From Mycobacterium malmoense (lineage in GTDB: Bacteria > Actinomycetota > Actinomycetes > Mycobacteriales > Mycobacteriaceae), in NCBI RefSeq assembly GCF_019645855.1, contig NZ_CP080999.1, positions 868,001 through 932,000 on the forward strand: a stretch of DNA of 64,000 nucleotides, written 5' to 3'. The notes below the pieces were generated by a model. That model saw only the letters and a program-made list of their open reading frames with translations. It made no database searches and had not been told where the DNA came from. A program made the position numbers and the translations under genes. Shown piece by piece: positions 59,692-64,000 of this stretch. Each line of letters begins with the position of its first letter. The stretch's first letter is position 1.

Positions 59692-59856
59692 TTATCGGTG
59701 TGCCCTTTTGGCTAGGCGTGCATTCGCATACCGCAACCATCGACCGGTCCGTTTTCCCTACCAAGAACGCTGGCCGAACAGACCTACCCGCTGACGGTCG
59801 ACTTTGTGGCCAACAGGGAGCCGAGTTGCGAGTTGACCTTCGAGCAGCCCAAAGCG

Positions 59857-60242
59857 TGTTCGGTGATGGTGGCACAGAAGCGGCCGGCACTGCCGCTCAT
59901 ACAGCCGGTTGGGCCGGCGGCTCGGCGGTGATGGCGGCGTCGGCACTACCGGCGGTGCTGGTGGTAGAGGCGGCACTTTCGGTATCGGCGGGCTCTTCGG
60001 GCAATCCGGCACGGTCGGCGCCAACGGCGAGGCCGGCAGCACGCCGGACGACTGATGTCCAAGTAGGCGATTGACGCCTTTGCTGTGATCGATGCCCGTG
60101 CCCCGCATCTGCGACACGCATGGTTGACGGCGCCGTCGTCAACGAGCGCGATCGCAGCGACGCCATGCGATTCCGGGTGAACTTGCGATCAGCTGCTGGC
60201 ATTGCGGCGGCCGAATCCACCGCATCCCTCAAGCCCTCAAGA
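59857..60242 (+). pseudogene. Broken tandem copy of the PGRS gene 3' half
   Basis: 59857-59928 matches 58762-58833 (offset 1095) and 59927-60242 matches 59181-59496 (offset 746). The copy therefore lacks 349 bases at a GGCGGNGATG repeat and is out of frame there. It includes the PGRS stop, the spacer and the start of the following fragment, breaking off at CTCAAGCCCTCA. No 5' end, so not expressed as a PGRS protein. Confidence 0.8.
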
Positions 60243-60315
60243 TGATCCCTGACTAGGGCGTTAACGGGTCGGTGAATCCGAGGGTCGGCGGTTTGCCCGA
60301 GATTTGGCCTTAATT

Positions 60316-60343
60316 TTGTTCAGGCCACGATCTGAGGCATACT
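60316..60343 (+). promoter_or_regulatory. Candidate promoter of the S10 operon
   Basis: TTGTTC (60316-60321), a 16-base spacer and CATACT (60338-60343). This leaves a leader of about 275 bases to rpsJ with several G/C hairpins (for example GCCAGG/CCTGGC near 60360-60380) and no gene. Long S10 leaders can carry ribosomal-protein feedback sites. Confidence 0.55.
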
Positions 60344-60625
60344 GTTCGGGTTGCCTTGCGCCAGGTTTGCGCCTGGCCAGGCATACGACCAGCGCCAAAC
60401 GGGCGCGTCCGGTCCCATCCTTGGAGCGCGACCAATTTCGGCCGCGAACGAGGCTGCGTAAGGGTGACACACCCGACCGCGGGGACCGGTGGACCACGAC
60501 AGGTAAACAGCGGCGCAGTATCCGGCGCGACGCTCGAACGGCCCCAGTTGGGCCGGGCGAGTTGGCGCGCCGGGGGCACCAGGTTCCGGACACGGACCAT
60601 TAAGTGGAGTGAGGGTAGGAGAAGC

Positions 60626-60931
60626 GTGGCGGGACAGAAGATCCGCATCAGGCTTAAGGCCTACGACCATGAGGCCATCGACGCATCGGCGCGTAAGATC
60701 GTCGAGACCGTCGTTCGCACGGGTGCCAGCGTCGTAGGTCCGGTGCCGCTGCCGACCGAGAAGAACGTGTATTGCGTCATCCGCTCTCCGCATAAGTACA
60801 AGGACTCGCGGGAGCACTTCGAAATGCGGACGCACAAGCGGTTGATCGACATCCTCGATCCCACGCCGAAGACCGTCGACGCACTCATGCGCATCGACCT
60901 TCCGGCCAGCGTCGACGTCAACATCCAGTAG
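60626..60931 (+). CDS. rpsJ: 30S ribosomal protein S10
   Basis: 101 residues from GTG with AGGAG upstream (VAGQKIRIRLKAYDHEAIDA). Also a NusG-binding antitermination factor. First gene of the S10 operon; rplC follows 14 bases on. The frame is open far upstream, but only this start gives canonical S10. Confidence 0.97.
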   Translation: MAGQKIRIRLKAYDHEAIDASARKIVETVVRTGASVVGPVPLPTEKNVYCVIRSPHKYKDSREHFEMRTHKRLIDILDPTPKTVDALMRIDLPASVDVNIQ

Positions 60932-60945
60932 GAGATTCCAGAGCA

Positions 60946-61599
60946 ATGGCGCGAAAGGGCATTCTCGGTACCAAGCTGGGCATGACGCAGGTATTCGACG
61001 AAAACAACAGGGTCGTCCCGGTGACGGTGGTCAAGGCCGGGCCGAACGTGGTGACCCGCATCCGCACGCCGGAGCGCGACGGCTACAGCGCCGTGCAGCT
61101 GGCATACGGTGAGATCAGTCCGCGCAAGGTCAACAAGCCGGTGACCGGTCAGTACACCGCCGCGGGCGTCAACCCGCGCCGGTACCTGGCCGAACTGCGC
61201 CTGGACAACCCGGACGCGGCTGCCGAGTACGAGGTCGGCCAGGAGCTGACGGCCGAGATCTTCGCCGATGCCACCTACGTCGACGTGACCGGTACCTCCA
61301 AGGGCAAGGGCTTCGCCGGCACCATGAAGCGGCACGGTTTCCGCGGTCAGGGCGCCAGCCACGGCGCCCAGGCGGTGCACCGCCGTCCGGGTTCCATCGG
61401 TGGCTGCGCCACCCCGGCGCGGGTCTTCAAGGGCACCCGGATGGCCGGCCGCATGGGCAACGACCGGGTGACCGTGCAGAACCTGTTGGTGCACAAGGTC
61501 GATACCGAGAACGGCGTGCTGCTGATCAAGGGCGCGATCCCCGGCCGCACCGGTGGACTCGTGATGGTGCGCAGTGCGATCAAACGAGGTGAGAAGTGA
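60946..61599 (+). CDS. rplC: 50S ribosomal protein L3
   Basis: 217 residues (MARKGILGTKLGMTQVFDEN, GTSKGKGFAGTMKRHGFRGQ, SIGGCATPARVFKGTRMAGR). Extends to the peptidyl transferase centre; C in GGCATP (linezolid-resistance site C154 in M. tuberculosis) is wild-type. Overlaps rplD (TGATG). Confidence 0.97.
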   Translation: MARKGILGTKLGMTQVFDENNRVVPVTVVKAGPNVVTRIRTPERDGYSAVQLAYGEISPRKVNKPVTGQYTAAGVNPRRYLAELRLDNPDAAAEYEVGQELTAEIFADATYVDVTGTSKGKGFAGTMKRHGFRGQGASHGAQAVHRRPGSIGGCATPARVFKGTRMAGRMGNDRVTVQNLLVHKVDTENGVLLIKGAIPGRTGGLVMVRSAIKRGEK

Positions 61600-62264
61600 T
61601 GGCTGCCGAGAAGGCACTGAAAATTGAGGTGAAGACGCCCGACGGCAAGGTCGACGGCTCCATCGAGCTGCCGGCCGAATTGTTCGACGCCCCCGCCAAT
61701 ATCGCGCTGATGCACCAGGTGGTCACCGCGCAACGGGCGGCGGCCCGCCAGGGCACGCACTCGACCAAGACGCGTGGCGACGTCAGCGGCGGTGGCCGCA
61801 AACCTTACCGCCAGAAGGGAACCGGACGCGCCCGGCAGGGTTCGACGCGCGCGCCGCAGTTCACCGGCGGTGGCGTCGTGCACGGCCCCAAGCCGCGCGA
61901 CTACAGCCAGCGCACGCCCAAGAAGATGATCGCCGCGGCGTTGCGCGGGGCGCTATCCGACCGGGCGCGCAACGGGCGCATCCACGCGGTCACCGAGCTG
62001 GTCGCGGGCCAGACGCCGTCGACCAAGAGCGCCAAGGCATTTCTGGGCACCTTGACGGATCGCAAGCAGGTGCTGGTGGTCATCGGCCGCAGCGACGAGA
62101 CGGGCGTGAAAAGCGTGCGCAACCTGCCCGGCGTGCACGTCCTGACGCCCGACCAGCTCAACACCTATGATGTGCTGCGCTCCGACGACGTGGTGTTTTC
62201 CGTCGAGGCGCTCAATGCCTATATAGCCGCAAATACCGCTTCCCACGAGGAGGTTTCGGCCTGA
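61599..62264 (+). CDS. rplD: 50S ribosomal protein L4
   Basis: 221 residues from the ATG overlapping the rplC stop; a GTG directly before it is possible. The exit-tunnel loop GGRKPYRQKGTGRARQGSTR is present. In some bacteria L4 feeds back on the S10 leader. Confidence 0.97.
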   Translation: MAAEKALKIEVKTPDGKVDGSIELPAELFDAPANIALMHQVVTAQRAAARQGTHSTKTRGDVSGGGRKPYRQKGTGRARQGSTRAPQFTGGGVVHGPKPRDYSQRTPKKMIAAALRGALSDRARNGRIHAVTELVAGQTPSTKSAKAFLGTLTDRKQVLVVIGRSDETGVKSVRNLPGVHVLTPDQLNTYDVLRSDDVVFSVEALNAYIAANTASHEEVSA

Positions 62265-62566
62265 TGGCGACCGTTACCGATCCCCGTGACATCATCCTGG
62301 CGCCGGTCATCTCCGAGAAGTCCTACGCGCTGCTCGACGACAACGTGTACACCTTTGTGGTGCACCCCGATTCGAACAAGACGCAGATCAAGATCGCCGT
62401 CGAGAAGATCTTTTCCGTCAAGGTCGCATCGGTGAACACCGCGAATCGGCAGGGCAAGCGCAAGCGCACCCGGACCGGATTCGGTAAGCGCAAGAGCACC
62501 AAGCGCGCCATCGTCACCCTGGCGCCGGGCAGCAAGCCGATCGACCTGTTCGGAGCGCCGGCCTAG
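62264..62566 (+). CDS. rplW: 50S ribosomal protein L23
   Basis: 100 residues (DPRDIILAPVISEKSYALLD, VNTANRQGKRKRTRTGFGKR). Docking site for trigger factor and SRP at the tunnel exit. Coupled to rplD by TGATG. Confidence 0.97.
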   Translation: MATVTDPRDIILAPVISEKSYALLDDNVYTFVVHPDSNKTQIKIAVEKIFSVKVASVNTANRQGKRKRTRTGFGKRKSTKRAIVTLAPGSKPIDLFGAPA

Positions 62567-62595
62567 CCGAGCGCGAGAGAAAGACCTGAGTAGAC

Positions 62596-63438
62596 ATGGC
62601 AATTCGCAAGTACAAGCCCACGACGCCCGGTCGTCGCGGCGCCAGCGTGTCCGATTTCGCCGAGATCACCCGTTCGGAGCCGGAAAAGTCGTTGGTGCGC
62701 CCGCTGCACGGTCATGGTGGACGCAATGCGCACGGCCGGATCACCACCCGTCACAAGGGCGGCGGCCACAAGCGGGCCTACCGGGTGATCGACTTCCGCC
62801 GCAACGACAAGGACGGCGTCAACGCGAAGGTCGCGCACATCGAGTACGACCCGAACCGCACCGCCAACATCGCGCTGCTCCACTTCCTAGACGGGGAGAA
62901 GCGCTACATCATTGCCCCGCAAGGACTTTCGCAGGGCGATGTGGTGGAGTCGGGCGCCAACGCCGACATCAAGCCGGGCAACAACCTGCCGCTGCGCAAC
63001 ATCCCCGCCGGCACCCTGGTCCACGCGGTGGAGCTGCGGCCGGGCGGTGGTGCCAAGCTGGCCCGCTCGGCCGGGTCGAGCATCCAGCTGTTGGGCAAGG
63101 AGGGCGCCTACGCGTCGCTGCGCATGCCCAGCGGCGAGATCCGCCGCGTCGACGTGCGCTGCCGCGCAACCGTCGGCGAGGTGGGCAACGCCGAGCAGGC
63201 AAACATCAACTGGGGCAAGGCCGGTCGCATGCGGTGGAAGGGCAAGCGCCCGTCGGTCCGCGGTGTGGTCATGAACCCGGTGGATCACCCGCACGGCGGT
63301 GGTGAGGGTAAGACCTCGGGTGGGCGGCACCCAGTCAGCCCGTGGGGCAAGCCCGAGGGCCGCACCCGCCATCCCAACAAGGCCAGTAACAAGCTCATCG
63401 TCCGGCGCCGGCGCACCGGCAAGAAGCACTCGCGGTAG
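62596..63438 (+). CDS. rplB: 50S ribosomal protein L2
   Basis: 280 residues (MAIRKYKPTTPGRRGASVSD, RGVVMNPVDHPHGGGEGKTS). The conserved His in the HPHGGGEG loop is present. Needed for subunit joining and peptidyl transfer. Confidence 0.98.
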   Translation: MAIRKYKPTTPGRRGASVSDFAEITRSEPEKSLVRPLHGHGGRNAHGRITTRHKGGGHKRAYRVIDFRRNDKDGVNAKVAHIEYDPNRTANIALLHFLDGEKRYIIAPQGLSQGDVVESGANADIKPGNNLPLRNIPAGTLVHAVELRPGGGAKLARSAGSSIQLLGKEGAYASLRMPSGEIRRVDVRCRATVGEVGNAEQANINWGKAGRMRWKGKRPSVRGVVMNPVDHPHGGGEGKTSGGRHPVSPWGKPEGRTRHPNKASNKLIVRRRRTGKKHSR

Positions 63439-63504
63439 CCCGGCGACGATGCAAAGCGCAGCGATGAGGAGAAGCCGGGCAATGGGACTTAGGAGCAGCC
63501 ACAG

Positions 63505-63786
63505 ATGCCACGCAGCCTGAAGAAGGGTCCGTTCGTCGACGACCACCTGCTCAAGAAGGTCGACGTACAGAACGAGAAGAACAGCAAGCAGGTCATCAAG
63601 ACCTGGTCGCGTCGGTCGACGATCATTCCGGACTTCATCGGCCACACCTTTGCCGTGCACGACGGGCGCAAGCACGTCCCGGTGTTCGTCACCGAGGCCA
63701 TGGTGGGCCACAAGCTCGGCGAGTTCGCGCCGACGCGCACCTTCAAGGGGCACATCAAGGACGATCGGAAGGCCAAGCGCCGATGA
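63505..63786 (+). CDS. rpsS: 30S ribosomal protein S19
   Basis: 93 residues (MPRSLKKGPFVDDHLLKKVD, RRSTIIPDFIGHTFAVHDGR). Overlaps rplV by four bases (ATGA). Confidence 0.98.
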   Translation: MPRSLKKGPFVDDHLLKKVDVQNEKNSKQVIKTWSRRSTIIPDFIGHTFAVHDGRKHVPVFVTEAMVGHKLGEFAPTRTFKGHIKDDRKAKRR

Positions 63787-64000
63787 CCACAACTGAGTTT
63801 CCGTCGGCGTTCCCATCGGCAACAGCCAAGGCCCGGTTCGTGCGGGTGTCGCCGAGAAAGGCTCGCCGCGTGATCGATCTGGTGCGTGGCAGGTCCGTTG
63901 CCGACGCGCTCGACATCCTGCGCTGGGCGCCGCAGGCCGCCAGCGAGCCCGTCGCCAAGGTGATCGCCAGCGCCGCGGCCAACGCGCAGAACAACAACGG
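63783..64000 (+). CDS. rplV: 50S ribosomal protein L22, partial
   Basis: First 72 codons only; the gene leaves the window. FVRVSPRKARRVIDLVRGRS and AKVIASAAANAQNNN are typical L22. The tunnel beta-hairpin lies beyond the end. Confidence 0.96.
   Translation, partial: MTTTEFPSAFPSATAKARFVRVSPRKARRVIDLVRGRSVADALDILRWAPQAASEPVAKVIASAAANAQNNN

Overview
The window is a stretch of high-GC mycobacterial chromosome, most likely from a slow-growing non-tuberculous mycobacterium. The evidence is near-complete synteny with the M. tuberculosis Rv0645c-Rv0706 region (numbers from memory), and the presence of mycolic-acid, PE/PGRS, Mce-ATPase and mycofactocin genes. I do not assign a species.

Layout. Positions 1-2412 (minus strand) hold the 5' end of mmaA1, then lipG and an ABC1/UbiB kinase. 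Next come a DinB-like gene (minus) and a plus-strand operon of GH38 alpha-mannosidase, a SurA-N-like 'FabD2' protein and a ROK sugar kinase (3298-8998). An accessory island (about 9.0-12.6 kb) carries a mycobacterial surface-type protein and a divergent HxlR regulator/DUF1772 membrane pair. It separates the ROK gene from rplJ-rplL. A TetR/carotenoid-oxygenase divergent pair and mkl (mceG) lead into rpoB-rpoC (17.7-25.3 kb). End, fadE8, echA4, a PaaX-type regulator and echA5 follow. The mmpL5-mmpS5-mmpR5 genes found here in M. tuberculosis are absent, so echA5 abuts two small DUF3060-like secreted proteins. The str operon (rpsL-rpsG-fusA-tuf) follows a TetR gene.

From 36.8 to 51.3 kb is the mycofactocin neighbourhood: a mycofactocin-type SDR, a ferredoxin reductase, a PNPOx-like flavoprotein, DUF2332, mftR and mftABCDEFG. 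The biosynthetic operon is split between mftD and mftE by about 3.6 kb of foreign DNA. That DNA is an SOS-box-bearing 13E12-type HNH gene, itself interrupted by an intact IS1182-type element with 25-bp terminal inverted repeats and a 4-bp target duplication. All mft genes keep open frames, but mftEFG can no longer simply share a short transcript with mftABCD.

From 51.3 to 60.3 kb is a second accessory region: a PE protein, a decayed 18-kDa-antigen (Hsp20) gene, a DHA2 efflux pump with a divergent TetR, several copies and fragments of the surface-protein family also present at 10 kb, a PGRS protein whose PE domain is replaced by a signal peptide and helical repeats, and a broken tandem copy of that gene. 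The window ends in the S10 ribosomal operon (rpsJ-rplC-rplD-rplW-rplB-rpsS-rplV, the last gene partial).

Functionally the conserved blocks supply transcription and translation. Between them sit lipid and redox modules (mycolate modification, acyl-CoA oxidation, mycofactocin-dependent redox) and surface-protein genes, where rearrangement and decay are concentrated.
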